Source: Segetibacter sp. 3557_3 (lineage in GTDB: Bacteria; Bacteroidota; Bacteroidia; Chitinophagales; Chitinophagaceae). Taken from it: DNA of 64,000 nt. The notes beneath the pieces were generated by a model. The model was given only the letters and a program-made list of their open reading frames with translations. It was not told where the DNA came from and did not search any database. Of this stretch, positions 27,662 to 38,131 are shown piece after piece (the stretch's first letter is position 1; each line of letters opens with the position of its first letter). Position numbers and translations under genes: made by a program. The stretch is taken from NCBI RefSeq assembly GCF_004354985.1, contig NZ_SMSK01000001.1, positions 496,001 to 560,000 on the forward strand, in the 5' to 3' direction.

Positions 27662-28309
27662 CCGGCTTCACCCAGCTATTTGCCGATCAAAGCGTGTTAT
27701 TGTTTTACTAATTAAGGCTGCCACAACGCAAGATCCCGGCTATGTTTGTTTTGGAAGAAAGACTCATAACCCGGAAGTTTACGAGTGAGATTAAAACAAT
27801 TGTTTCCTGATAAACAAGTTTTCTTCAAAAAAGGCATTCTCTCGTTTATGTTCAAATTCAAAATAATTGTCCAAAATCTTTCTGATAAAGGAGTAAGAGG
27901 AATGCAGTATTCAGGAAAGTTTCAAAGTAGAATTATAGCAAGAGTGCTAATTGATTAGGTAAGATGCAACGAGTGATATTAGTGAATGGCCACGATTACA
28001 AGCAACGAGTGTTTCAGTGCAGCAACTACACGGTCGGTTGTATGACTAAAGGAAACATCAAGATATGAACTCCATGTTGCAGGACTACCGCTTTAGTACC
28101 AGACGAAAATAGTTGTCGAGGGCTTACCTGTACATTGATCAAAACCGCTTTTGGTATTCTCATTCAAACCTCTGAGGCTTTTAGATCGGTAAACATGGGT
28201 GGCTGCCGAGGCCAAAACCTCACGAGATGGGTAGCTTCCTGATAGTAAAAGTGCTTGTCGTACAGGGGCTCAGCGATCATTAGCATATCTTTATTTTCCT
28301 TATTTTGGT
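27662..28309. other. Intergenic gap, no recognised feature
   Basis: A 650-bp, AT-richer stretch between the divergent receptor pseudogene and ktrB. No protein-like frame, no dispersed element. It must hold the promoters for both directions; TATCTTTA at 28288-28295 resembles the Bacteroidetes -7 box but has no partner -33 box at the right distance. Confidence 0.5.
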
Positions 28310-30157
28310 ATGCTTATGATGAAAGTGAACATTGTAGCAAGGTGGGGTTTGAAAAAAATGACACGATCTGCGTTTGTACGCAACAATACGCACCTGAAGG
28401 TGATTGAATACATTAATGCGTTTGTACCTTCACTCCTGGCCGTCGCTTTGGGACTGGTAGTCTATGAGTTTGGGTTCAAGCCATTTTGGAGCAATCACGA
28501 CGCAATCAACTTCTGGCTTCAGATCATTATGCTAATCGTTTCTCTACTTGCAGCTGTGAGACTTTCGCTCGAAATGGCTGTCAGCAAAAAAAAGTTAGCA
28601 AGGGTTTTCAATATCGCTGGGGTCGTTTTCGCGCTATTTCTCACGTTATATGTTCTGCCGCAAAAAGCTTCGCTTGCTAATACCGAGACGAATAAGTTCT
28701 TGTTATTAAAGTTGGTATTGTATGGGGGTATCCTCTTAGGCGTAGTGACTGAAATTTCCCACTTTCTTCAATTTCTATATTCAAAAACCTTGAATCCGGG
28801 CATTTTATTCGTAGGTAGCTTTGCCATGCTTATCCTTCTCGGGGCATTTCTACTCAAAGTACCGAATGCGGTTAATGGCAGAGTTTCAACGTTAGATACT
28901 CTTTTCACATCAGTAAGTGCAGTTTGCGTCACCGGGTTGATTGTAGTTGACACAGCTACTCGATTCACCTCATTTGGTCAGTTAATAATTTTGCTGTTGA
29001 TACAAGTAGGAGGTTTGGGCTTTATGACCTTAACCGGATTACTTTCTTATGCAGTATCAGGTCAGTCATCTTTGAAATCTCAGTTAGCTTTTACAGATAT
29101 GATGAGTACGAAAAGACTTAATAACGTGATGCACTTTGTATACCAGGTGGTTTTTGTAACCTTGCTCATTGAAGGCATTGGAGCGGCTTTAATTTACTTC
29201 TCGCTGAACGAACAATTATTCTCAAGGAGTATAGATAAACTTTTCTTTTCTGTTTTTCATTCGGTCTCAGCCTTTTGCAACGCAGGCTTTTCCACGTTTA
29301 CTTTAGGGTTATACCAACCTGAAGTAAGATACAATTACGATTTTCAGTTCATTTTGGCTCTGCTTGTGATCCTTGGAGGGATGGGTTTTCCGATAGTCTT
29401 CAATTTGTACAGGTATATCAAAATCAGAACAATTAATTTGGTCAGGCTAGTCGCACGGAATCCAAAACGAGAGCACTTCCCCAATATTATTCTGCTTAAC
29501 AGCCGTTTGGCATTAGTTGTAAATATGATATTATTGGTATTTGGATTTATTGCTTATATGCTTTTTGAACAAGAGAACACGTTAGCAGAACATCCGACAA
29601 TTGTTGGCAAGTTGGCTACCTGCTTTTTTGGAACTGTAACTCCCCGTACTGCCGGCTTTAATACTGTTGATTTAACGCAAATGAGACTGCCGATGATGTT
29701 GATTTACCTATTCCTAATGTGGATAGGAGCCTCGCCCGGCTCTACGGGGGGCGGAATCAAAACCACTACTGCGGGGGTTGCTTTTTTGAATATGGTTGCC
29801 ATTCTCAAAGGGAAGGACCGTACGGAATTTTTTCATTCCGAAGTTTCTCATCAATCTGTCAGGCGGGCATTTGCCATTATGATCTCGTCGCTGTTGATCA
29901 TAGCAGTGGCTATTTTGTTGATCAGCTTAAACGACGCCAACAAAGGTTTGATCAATATTGCCTTTGAGGTTTTTTCAGCCTTCAGTACGGTAGGACTTTC
30001 GTTAGGCATAACAGCGGGATTAAGTACAGTAAGTAAAATTGTTTTGATGATCACCATGTTCATCGGCAGGGTAGGAACGATCACCTTATTAGTCATCTTT
30101 ATACGACAAAGCAGGCCGCTATACCATCGCTATCCAAAAGAAGACATTGCATTCTAA
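28310..30157 (+). CDS. ktrB: TrkH/KtrB-family potassium transporter, membrane subunit
   Basis: A 615-residue inner-membrane protein with about ten to twelve hydrophobic segments. The four pore-loop repeats of the TrkH/KtrB superfamily are visible: SAVCVTGL (Thr208-Gly209), SAFCNAGF, TPRTAGF and SAFSTVGL, each carrying the selectivity-filter glycine. It is longer than typical KtrB (about 450) because of extra N-terminal membrane segments (residues about 30-150). It takes up K+, driven by membrane potential or Na+, and is gated by an RCK subunit; the gene for one follows after 9 bp. The coding sequence looks AT-richer than the glycosidase genes, which may reflect membrane codon use or a different origin. 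The first ATG is used; ATG codons 3 and 4 residues in are also possible. Confidence 0.9.
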   Translation: MLMMKVNIVARWGLKKMTRSAFVRNNTHLKVIEYINAFVPSLLAVALGLVVYEFGFKPFWSNHDAINFWLQIIMLIVSLLAAVRLSLEMAVSKKKLARVFNIAGVVFALFLTLYVLPQKASLANTETNKFLLLKLVLYGGILLGVVTEISHFLQFLYSKTLNPGILFVGSFAMLILLGAFLLKVPNAVNGRVSTLDTLFTSVSAVCVTGLIVVDTATRFTSFGQLIILLLIQVGGLGFMTLTGLLSYAVSGQSSLKSQLAFTDMMSTKRLNNVMHFVYQVVFVTLLIEGIGAALIYFSLNEQLFSRSIDKLFFSVFHSVSAFCNAGFSTFTLGLYQPEVRYNYDFQFILALLVILGGMGFPIVFNLYRYIKIRTINLVRLVARNPKREHFPNIILLNSRLALVVNMILLVFGFIAYMLFEQENTLAEHPTIVGKLATCFFGTVTPRTAGFNTVDLTQMRLPMMLIYLFLMWIGASPGSTGGGIKTTTAGVAFLNMVAILKGKDRTEFFHSEVSHQSVRRAFAIMISSLLIIAVAILLISLNDANKGLINIAFEVFSAFSTVGLSLGITAGLSTVSKIVLMITMFIGRVGTITLLVIFIRQSRPLYHRYPKEDIAF

Positions 30158-30166
30158 AACTTTATT

Positions 30167-30850
30167 ATGAAATTCATTGTATTCGGGTTAGGTACATTCG
30201 GTGGCTCCCTTTCACACCAGCTGGTTGCATTGGGCCATGAAGTTATAGCGGTCGATCAGCGGCTTGAAGTAGTTGATAAGTATAAACATACAATCACCCA
30301 GGTTATAGCGCTAGACTCCACTAATAAAGAAGCTGTTGAGCAGCTTCCCTTAAGGGATGTTGACGCGGCGATAATAGGTATAGGAGAGAACGAAGGCGCC
30401 AATGTCATGACTGCTGCTTTGCTTAAACAAATAGGTGTCAGGCGAATAATTTGCCGGGTTATATCTCCCTTACAAAAAATAGTATTAGAGGCAATGAACA
30501 TGCATGAATTTGTTCATCCGGAAGCCACAGCTGCTGAACGATTGGCCCTAAAACTTGATCTGCCTGGAGTAATTGACTCCTTCCAAATCAATCCTGATTA
30601 CCGACTTTTAGAAGTTGCGGTTCCTCAACGCTACATTAACCGAACGATAACCGAGCTGGATCTTGCTAAAAAATATTGTTTGGTGCTGGTAACAATTTTA
30701 AAAAGAACACAAAACAAAACGCTTTTCGGCCACGATAAAAGTGAATTGAAAGTAGTTGGCATCGTTCCGGCCGACACTAAACTCCAGGTAGGAGATGTAT
30801 TGCTGCTGTTCGGTGCTCCATCTGATCTCGAGAAGTTTATAGAAGGATAG
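30167..30850 (+). CDS. ktrA: KtrA/TrkA-type RCK regulatory subunit of potassium uptake
   Basis: A 227-residue cytoplasmic protein with an N-terminal Rossmann RCK (TrkA-N) domain, GLGTFG at 7-12 and the acidic Asp30 of AVDQ that ends the second strand, and a C-terminal TrkA-C domain (about 145-225, ITELDLAKKYCLVLV, GDVLLLFG). Length and layout match single-RCK KtrA proteins rather than the double TrkA. It binds ATP/NAD(H)-type nucleotides and gates the KtrB channel. Directly downstream of ktrB, 9 bp apart, so one operon. Confidence 0.9.
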   Translation: MKFIVFGLGTFGGSLSHQLVALGHEVIAVDQRLEVVDKYKHTITQVIALDSTNKEAVEQLPLRDVDAAIIGIGENEGANVMTAALLKQIGVRRIICRVISPLQKIVLEAMNMHEFVHPEATAAERLALKLDLPGVIDSFQINPDYRLLEVAVPQRYINRTITELDLAKKYCLVLVTILKRTQNKTLFGHDKSELKVVGIVPADTKLQVGDVLLLFGAPSDLEKFIEG

Positions 30851-31133
30851 CATTAGCTGCCAGGTTTGGTTATTCACTGGTAGCGAAGCCAAGGCGATGC
30901 AGGCCGACTTAATTTAAGGTCAGTTTTTGATTAAAATTTAGCAGGCCTTCAATTCAATCGTTGTCCCATGCCCCAACTCAGTGGTGGGGTAGCTCAGTTA
31001 TACAGCAACAGCTTGCTACACAGCGATAACTATGCACACAACTGCTGTGTTGCAACAATGAAATAAGTACCCGGGCTATAATCGTAATGATCTTTTATGT
31101 ACTTTATCCGGCAATCAAAACAATTGCTCCACA

Positions 31134-34100
31134 ATGGATAACGATAAAGTTATTATTTCCGGTAACCGGAAGGTTAATGTTGAGGACCAGTCCCTCCGGT
31201 TGTATTTTCCGGATGCCCGCATAGAGTCTTTCAGCGTAGGTACATCGAGGGGTGTTGACGATGTGGTGCATACCGTTTCAGTAGAAAAAAATGATGTGGT
31301 TGTCCTGGAATTTGAAAACAACATCAAGTGGTTTTACGACTCTGCCGAATTTAAGGATAAGATCCGTCAACAACAACCCTTTGGTCGTGGCGCGGAGGCT
31401 TACGGAACACTTGTGGTTCCTTTGCAGTGGCAGGACACCGGTCAGTCGCGTGGCCTGATTTCAGGTGCATTGAAGTTGCTCGGCTTAAACGTTTTCAAGA
31501 ATATTGTGGGCGAAAAAATTGCGAAATCAATTGCTCAGCGGATCGAGCAGAATAACCCAAACATTCTCTATCAATGCGACGCGGAATTTAACCTTGCCGC
31601 TACGTTCGACCCTACGTTGGCAAAAGATCCAAACGCAACCCACCTGCTTCTTCTGCACGGTACGGCATCTTCCACCAAAGGCTCATTCGAGGGCCTGATC
31701 AAACAGCAGGGTGGAACTGTTTACCGGGCATTGTTTAAAAAGTATGGTGGCCGGATCATCGCCTTTGAACATAGAACATTTACAGAGAGCCCGATCCGGA
31801 ATGTTATTGCTTTACTCGAGCAACTACCCAACGACATTACACTAGACCTGTTGAGTCATTCAAGAGGTGGTCTCGTTGGTGAAGTGCTTGCAAGGATAGG
31901 TTCAGATACGGGGGATGGTATTTTCACCAAAAAGGAGCTTGCACTGCTAGGTAAAAATGAAGAAGCTGCCGGCCTTATTGCAGAGATTGCCACATTACAG
32001 GCAACCGTAAGCACAAAGCGGATCCGGATCAACCGGTTCATTCGGGTGGCATGTCCTGCTGCCGGAACCACACTGGTGTCGGACCGGATGGATACCATAT
32101 TAAACGTATTGTTTAATGTGCTCAGTAATATCGGCGGCGAAACGGTTGGAACAATTGTCGATGGAATTAAGGCCCTTGTTACCGCAGTTGTAAATGAAAA
32201 AAATGACGTTAATACCCTGCCGGGAATCGAGTGTATGCGACCAACCTCTAATTTTATTAAAGCGCTTAACTTCTTCGAAACAAAGATCAATTCGGACCTT
32301 GTTGTTATTGCAGGCGACGCCCAGGGTGAAGGATTTGTCAGCCGTATAAAGATGTTCCTGGTTGACTCATTTTACAAAGAGGATAATGACCTCGTGGTAA
32401 ATACAGGTTCGATGAAAAAGGGGACCAAACGGTTAAACCAATTCCCGATTTATGATGAACGCAAAAGTGAAGTCAACCATTTCAACTATTTCATCAATTC
32501 AGCAACCCAAAACATCATCTTCGAAGCCTTCGCAGGCAAAACAACGCAAAGCCGCGGGTTTTATAACAGTAACGACCTGGAAGTAACTGCCGCTAAAGAG
32601 GCGGTGTTGGAGACAAGCCGAAGCGGTCAAACCAAAGCCAACCAACCTGTACTTTATGTCATACCTGGGCTGATGGGTAGTCACCTTGAGGTAGATAATG
32701 AAAGGATATGGCTTAACTTTTACCAGGTTGCAACCGGCCAGATCAACCGGTTAAAGCTAACTGCAAATAATGTGAAAGCAGCTGGCATAAATGGCAACGC
32801 TTACAAGAGCATGGTAGACTTTTTCAGCAACTACTATTACGTCGTTCCTTTTGCCTACGATTGGCGAAAGTCCATCTTTGAGGCTGCCGATGAACTCAAA
32901 AACGACATCGAGAAAACACTCACGGAGACCAACCGCGACATTTCGTTTGTTGCACACTCCATGGGCGGACTTGTGCTAAAAGCCTTTGCAATAAAGTATG
33001 CGGGATTGTGGGAAGAGTTAAAGAAAAGAAGCAATTGCAGGGTACTCCTGCTGGGTACCCCAAATCAGGGTTCGTACGAAATTCCGAGACTCTTTTTAGG
33101 TATTGGTAAAAGCATAAACGCCATTGCCGCAATCGACCTTGCAAACGGCAAAAAAACGCTGATTGAACAGTTTGTCAACTATCCGGGGTTGCTCCAGCTC
33201 TTACCATCAAACAGCCAACAAGATTTTAACGATCCAAAATTGTGGAACGGCATTCTCCAGGCATCCAGGTACGGTTATCCAGTTCCCTCGTCTAATGATC
33301 TTGACAACTACCTTGAACTACAGCATACGTCGTTTCAGACGTTTCAATGGGATGAACAGGTTGTGCGATATGTTGCTGGTAAAGACGAGCAGACACCAAG
33401 CCGGTTAGAAGTTGACCAAAACAATAATAAGATAAATTTCTATGCTACCCCGCGTGGCGATGGTGCGGTAACATGGGACACTATTCCTCCTGAACTGCTC
33501 TCCAACACCTACTACATTAGTGCAGAACATGGCAAGCTTGCCGATCATGAGTCATCTTTTGCCGGGTACCGGGAAATCCTGGAAACGGGTAAAACAGACA
33601 AGCTATCAAAGAGGCAGCCCATGACGCGCAGTGAAAATAAGCTGGAGCTGATGCCCGATATGGAGCCTGTTACCGTTACCAATGAAAACGAGTTGTCGAT
33701 GCACATCATGGGTATCACCATGAAAGAACAAGTGGTACCAACACAACAGCTGCGCATCTCCATAACCCATGGCGACATGGCCCACGCCGAATACCCGGTT
33801 GTTGCAGCACACTTTGAGGGTGATGGTATTGTAGAGGCAGAAAAGGTTTTGAACCAAAAGCTGAACAACTACTTCGGCATCCGGTATGACTCCAACAACT
33901 ACCCCGGCAAAGTGGGTACACACGAAATTGTGTTCAACAGCAAAGCGCATCCAAAAGGCGGGATCGTTGTCGGGCTTGGTGAATTTGGGTCGCTTACCGA
34001 AAACAACCTGGTAACTACATTGAAGCAGGCGTTTCTAAGCTATATCATCAAAAACAAGGAAGACAACGGCTCCGGCGACGAACTCGGAATTTCTTACTTA

Positions 34101-36455
34101 CTCATTGGAACAGGCTTTGGCGGATTAACAATTTACAGCTCCATCAAAGCGGTACTTACCGCTGTAAACGAAGCGAACGATTTCTTCCGCAAAAACCTGC
34201 GACAGGATTATACACTCATCAGCCATATAGAAGTTATCGAACTTTACCAACACAAGGCCGTACAGGCCGGACGCCTGATCTTTGGTTTGTTGAGGAACAG
34301 CACCCTGTTTAAAGAGATCAGCTTTAAGCCAAACGTGATCAGGAAAGTATCCGGAGCACGAAACGAGATACCTGATGAGTTCCAAACGGAATGGTGGCAC
34401 CGGCTAAAAGTGTACGAGGAGCGAAGGGAACATGGTGATTCAATTAAAACCAGGATCATCAAATTCAGCTCTATCACCGACAAGGCCCGAACCGAAGAAG
34501 AGGTTCTTGCCACGAATATTTCCATTGTCGACCGGCTGGTTAAGCAGGCCGCCTCACAGACGATGCAAAACCTCCAGCTGTACGACACGTTGTACGAGAT
34601 GCTGATACCAAATGCATTCAAAGGCTACGGATCCGATCTTCGAAACATCGTACTGATTGTTGACAAAGAAACCGCCAGGTATCCGTGGGAAATGTTGCGG
34701 AACGCATACAGTGGCAATACTGATCCGATTGTAACTAAAGCAGGATTTCTCCGGCAACTGAGCACTTCAACTTTCCGGCAAAACGGGACCAAAGCAGCTG
34801 CAGACAATGCACTCGTGATCGGAAATCCGATATTGAACAATTATTATCCAAACCTGCCCGGCGCAGCTGTGGAAGCTTCGCAGGTCGCGTTGCAATTGAA
34901 AGAGAAAGGATATGCGGTGCAGGACTTTATCGAATCAGACAGTTCTGAGCTGGTGTTGAGCCTGTATTCGCGGGGTTATAAAATCATTCATATTGCCGCC
35001 CATGGGGTGGTTAATGATAAAAAGACCGGCCACACCGGGGTTGTGCTTGGCGAAGAACTCATCTTGACCCCTTCGGACTTTAAGCAGATCAGGCAGGTGC
35101 CCGAACTGGTGTTCATTAACTGTTGTTCGCTTGGAACAATCGACAAACAAGATGAAGAACGATTGCAACGGAAATATGAAGTTGCCGCCGGTGTAGGTAC
35201 CCAATTAATCGAGATGGGTGTACAGGCAGTGATTGTTGCAGGCTGGGAAGTAGACGACAACGCTGCACAAAGTTTTTCAGAAAGGTTTTACCAGGAGTTA
35301 CTCGCCGGGCGACCCTTCGGCGAATCGGTACGGCTTGCGCGGGAAGCAACTTATAAAACGTATCGCGACAAAAATACATGGGGCGCATACCAGTGTTATG
35401 GTGATCCCTTTTACAGCCTCAGGCCGATATCGTCGCATACCAAAACAAAGACCTACGAATTTTGTGACCCCGTTGAAGCAATCAACAAATTACAATCACT
35501 GGTTAGCCGGATAGAAGCGGCAACAAGCCGTGGTGAAAAGGACCGGGTTAACGATGAGATTGACGCTGTGCTGGCCGCGATTAACCTGCACCCCGACTGG
35601 AAAAACGATGCGCAGATCAACCAGCTGTTGGCTGAATTGTATAAAGAGTCGGGAGATCATAAAAATGCGATTACTTACTACGAGTTGTTGTTTGCTGTAG
35701 AGGAGGCCAATTTCTCCGTACGTTCCATTGAGCAATACTGTAATATCAAGATCAAAGTTGCGGTTAAATCATTCCAGGAAGGTGAAATAGGAGAGGACGA
35801 AGCAAACAAGGTTATTGATGAATGTTTACAGCAACTGGAAAACCTTTCTTATGTGGTGACGGCTGAGCGTTACAATATGATCGCAAGTGGGTACAAGCGT
35901 AAAGCAGAAGTAAACCGTGCCAGTTCCAAGGCAAGCATAACCAGCCTGGTAAAAGCAGCAGGCTACTATCAGCAAGCATACCTCCACCTTCAGAACACGA
36001 GGGGACAGGTTCATTTTTATCCTTTTTATAATTGGTTAATACTTGCTGCGCTGTTAGATCACCTATTGCTTAAAGGTGAAAAGAACCAGCAGAAGTCGCT
36101 GCTGAGCGTGCCGGAGCAAATTGAGGAACTGATGACTGCGGCGAGCGATTTCGCAATTGAAGAAGATAAGCGCAAACCCGATTTCTGGAACAAATCTGCG
36201 CCATCCACTCAATACCTGTACCAGCTGTTGACGGCAACAAACACCAAAGCAGCGGCTGCGCATTTGCAACAGATCGTCGACAATTATGAGCAGGCTAAGG
36301 ATGTGGAAGGTTCTCCCAAAAAGCTCACCGCCATCGCCGAGCTCGCGACCTTCATTTCTATAACGCTGGAGTCGAACAAAGCGAAGTTCAAAGACATGGC
36401 CGTAACGGATACAAAGATCAAATTGCTGAAGCAGGTGGCGGAGCGCTTAGGGTAA
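31134..36455 (+). CDS. Large multidomain protein: two alpha/beta-hydrolase modules, M17-like domain, CHAT caspase-like protease, helical tail
   Basis: A 1773-residue protein without signal peptide. Module 1 (about 100-460) is an alpha/beta hydrolase: oxyanion LLLLHGTAS at 171-179, nucleophile Ser243 in LSHSRGG, likely Asp419 (NDLVV) and His449 (VNHFNYF). Module 2 (about 505-815) resembles LCAT-type lipases: YVIPGLMGSHLE, AYDWRKS, Ser609 in AHSMGG, Asp776 in RGDGAV, and His799 or His805. A middle part (about 850-1000, VVAAHFEGDG, GGIVVGLGEFG) recalls the N-terminal domain of M17 aminopeptidases. The CHAT domain (about 1160-1410) has PWEML, His1290 in HIAAHG and Cys1331 in FINCCSLG, the caspase-like dyad. 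The rest is helical with TPR-like segments. All active-site residues appear intact. It probably works in the cytoplasm, alone or as a sensor-protease with lipase effectors; the role is not known. Confidence 0.85.
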   Translation: MDNDKVIISGNRKVNVEDQSLRLYFPDARIESFSVGTSRGVDDVVHTVSVEKNDVVVLEFENNIKWFYDSAEFKDKIRQQQPFGRGAEAYGTLVVPLQWQDTGQSRGLISGALKLLGLNVFKNIVGEKIAKSIAQRIEQNNPNILYQCDAEFNLAATFDPTLAKDPNATHLLLLHGTASSTKGSFEGLIKQQGGTVYRALFKKYGGRIIAFEHRTFTESPIRNVIALLEQLPNDITLDLLSHSRGGLVGEVLARIGSDTGDGIFTKKELALLGKNEEAAGLIAEIATLQATVSTKRIRINRFIRVACPAAGTTLVSDRMDTILNVLFNVLSNIGGETVGTIVDGIKALVTAVVNEKNDVNTLPGIECMRPTSNFIKALNFFETKINSDLVVIAGDAQGEGFVSRIKMFLVDSFYKEDNDLVVNTGSMKKGTKRLNQFPIYDERKSEVNHFNYFINSATQNIIFEAFAGKTTQSRGFYNSNDLEVTAAKEAVLETSRSGQTKANQPVLYVIPGLMGSHLEVDNERIWLNFYQVATGQINRLKLTANNVKAAGINGNAYKSMVDFFSNYYYVVPFAYDWRKSIFEAADELKNDIEKTLTETNRDISFVAHSMGGLVLKAFAIKYAGLWEELKKRSNCRVLLLGTPNQGSYEIPRLFLGIGKSINAIAAIDLANGKKTLIEQFVNYPGLLQLLPSNSQQDFNDPKLWNGILQASRYGYPVPSSNDLDNYLELQHTSFQTFQWDEQVVRYVAGKDEQTPSRLEVDQNNNKINFYATPRGDGAVTWDTIPPELLSNTYYISAEHGKLADHESSFAGYREILETGKTDKLSKRQPMTRSENKLELMPDMEPVTVTNENELSMHIMGITMKEQVVPTQQLRISITHGDMAHAEYPVVAAHFEGDGIVEAEKVLNQKLNNYFGIRYDSNNYPGKVGTHEIVFNSKAHPKGGIVVGLGEFGSLTENNLVTTLKQAFLSYIIKNKEDNGSGDELGISYLLIGTGFGGLTIYSSIKAVLTAVNEANDFFRKNLRQDYTLISHIEVIELYQHKAVQAGRLIFGLLRNSTLFKEISFKPNVIRKVSGARNEIPDEFQTEWWHRLKVYEERREHGDSIKTRIIKFSSITDKARTEEEVLATNISIVDRLVKQAASQTMQNLQLYDTLYEMLIPNAFKGYGSDLRNIVLIVDKETARYPWEMLRNAYSGNTDPIVTKAGFLRQLSTSTFRQNGTKAAADNALVIGNPILNNYYPNLPGAAVEASQVALQLKEKGYAVQDFIESDSSELVLSLYSRGYKIIHIAAHGVVNDKKTGHTGVVLGEELILTPSDFKQIRQVPELVFINCCSLGTIDKQDEERLQRKYEVAAGVGTQLIEMGVQAVIVAGWEVDDNAAQSFSERFYQELLAGRPFGESVRLAREATYKTYRDKNTWGAYQCYGDPFYSLRPISSHTKTKTYEFCDPVEAINKLQSLVSRIEAATSRGEKDRVNDEIDAVLAAINLHPDWKNDAQINQLLAELYKESGDHKNAITYYELLFAVEEANFSVRSIEQYCNIKIKVAVKSFQEGEIGEDEANKVIDECLQQLENLSYVVTAERYNMIASGYKRKAEVNRASSKASITSLVKAAGYYQQAYLHLQNTRGQVHFYPFYNWLILAALLDHLLLKGEKNQQKSLLSVPEQIEELMTAASDFAIEEDKRKPDFWNKSAPSTQYLYQLLTATNTKAAAAHLQQIVDNYEQAKDVEGSPKKLTAIAELATFISITLESNKAKFKDMAVTDTKIKLLKQVAERLG

Positions 36456-36596
36456 GGAGAAGGGTTGAGCAGGAAGCAATTGCTCTATTGTACTTAGTGA
36501 GGGATGGGGTTGATGTTTCGGCAGAAACCTGCCAATGGAACTTGTTTTTTCGCTGAGGAAACTGGCTCTTTGGTATCCAGCTGCATACAAGCCTCC

Positions 36597-38050
36597 GGTG
36601 CATAGAAAACGTAGACGACGCCTTCGGCGAATGAAGCCGTTTACCGTAGAGACGCGGAGGAGCAGAGGAATACACGCAGAGTTTACGGAGGTACGCCTTC
36701 GGCGTTTAAGAAACCATCTAACGCAGAGTACGCTAAGGGAATACACGCAAAGAGCGCAAGGAAGAATGGATGCAGGATTTATTTAGTTGGTTAGCAAAGA
36801 GACGCCTTCGGCGTAAAAAGCCATTTACCGCAGAGACGCGGAGGAGCGGAGGAATACACGCAGAGTTGACAGAGGTACGCCTTCGGCATTTGAGGGAGCA
36901 GAGTGGGTGATCCACGTGAATGTTTTTTTATTATTTAATCTAGATCGCGAGATCCGTTTTCCGCTCCATTGGAGCGCCCTGTTTATAGAACGGTTTAGGG
37001 AAAATGGTTTATGGCTCCATAGGAGCCTCCGGGGCATAGAAAACGCAATCAAGCGCCTGCGGCGTTAAGGTTAGCAAAGAGACGCCTGCGGCGTAAAAAG
37101 CCATTTACCGCAGAGATGCAGAGGAGCGGAGGAATACACGCAGAGGTTACTGAGGGACGCCTTCGGCGTTTAAGAAACCACTTAACGCAGAGTACGCTAA
37201 GGGAATACACGCAAAGAGCGCAACGAAGAATAAATGCGGTATCGATTCAGAAGGTAGGCAAAGAGACGCCTTCGGCGTAAAAAGCTATTTACCGCAGAGA
37301 CGGAGAGGAGCGGAGGAATTCACGCAGAGTTGGCAGAGGTACGCCTTCGGCATTAGAGGGAGCAGAGTGGGTGATCCACGTAGAGCCCTTTTAAATTTTA
37401 ATCTAGATCGCTAGATCGGTTTTCCGCTGCATAGGAGCGCCCTGTTTATAGTAAGGTTTAGGGAAAATGGTTTATGGCTCCATAGGAGCCTCCCGTGCAT
37501 AGAAAACGTAATGACCGCCTTCGGCGTTTAAGAAACCACTTAACGCAGAGTACGCTAAGGGAATACACGCAAAGAGCGCAACGAAGAATAAATGCGGTAT
37601 CGATTCAGAAGGTAGGCAAAGAGACGCCTTCGGCGTAAAAAGCTATTTACCGCAGAGACGGAGAGGAGCGGAGGAATTCACGCAGAGTTGGCAGAGGTAC
37701 GCCTTCGGCGTTAGAGGGCGCAGAGTGGGTGTTTATAACATTTAACCATTGAAATTGATATCCACCATATTTCTACAACCTCGTTCGAATAATCGCCTGA
37801 GTTTTCCGCTCCATAGGAGCGCCCTGTTTATAGAGAGGTTTATGGAAAATGGTTTATGGCTCCATAGGAGCCTCCGGTGAATAGAAAACGTAATCACTGC
37901 CTTCGGCGTTTAAGAAACCGTTTAACGCAGAGTACCCTAAGGGAATACACGCAAAAGAGCGCAAGGAAGAAAAATGCTTTAATACTTGATTAGCAAAGAG
38001 ACGCCTGCAGCGTTAGAGAGAGCAGGATCGGTGATCCACGTAAGGCTGTT
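36597..38050. repeat. Tandem array of large (about 360-460 bp) repeat units
   Basis: About four units. Each is built from the same parts in the same order: TTTTCCGCTCCATAGGAGCG, a GTTTATAG spacer, GGCTCCATAGGAGCC, GCATAGAAAACG, CGCCTTCGGCG, AACGCAGAGTACGCTAAGGG, then ACGCAAAGAGCGCAA, TTTACCGCAGAGACG and a second CGCCTTCGGC. Complete front ends begin near 36957, 37418 and 37802; the first unit (from 36597) lacks its front. A 194-bp block is identical between 37158-37351 and 37516-37709, showing recent duplication or conversion. The CGCAGAG/CGCAAAG text is typical of repeats scattered in some Bacteroidetes genomes. Confidence 0.85.
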
Positions 38051-38131
38051 CTAAAAATTCAAGAGATGGAGTTTACTATGGCTGCCTCCTTCAGGGGAAC
38101 GTTAGCTTAAAGGCTTAATAGCGAAGAAAAG

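Noticed and set aside
30980-31045. tRNA-like start (GGGGTAGCTCAGTTATACAGC)
   Set aside because: Only the D-arm-like text is present; no anticodon stem, T-loop or acceptor pairing follows.
36597-38050. CRISPR array
   Set aside because: Units are hundreds of bases long, made of mixed palindromes, with no constant short repeat and unique spacers, and no cas genes are nearby.
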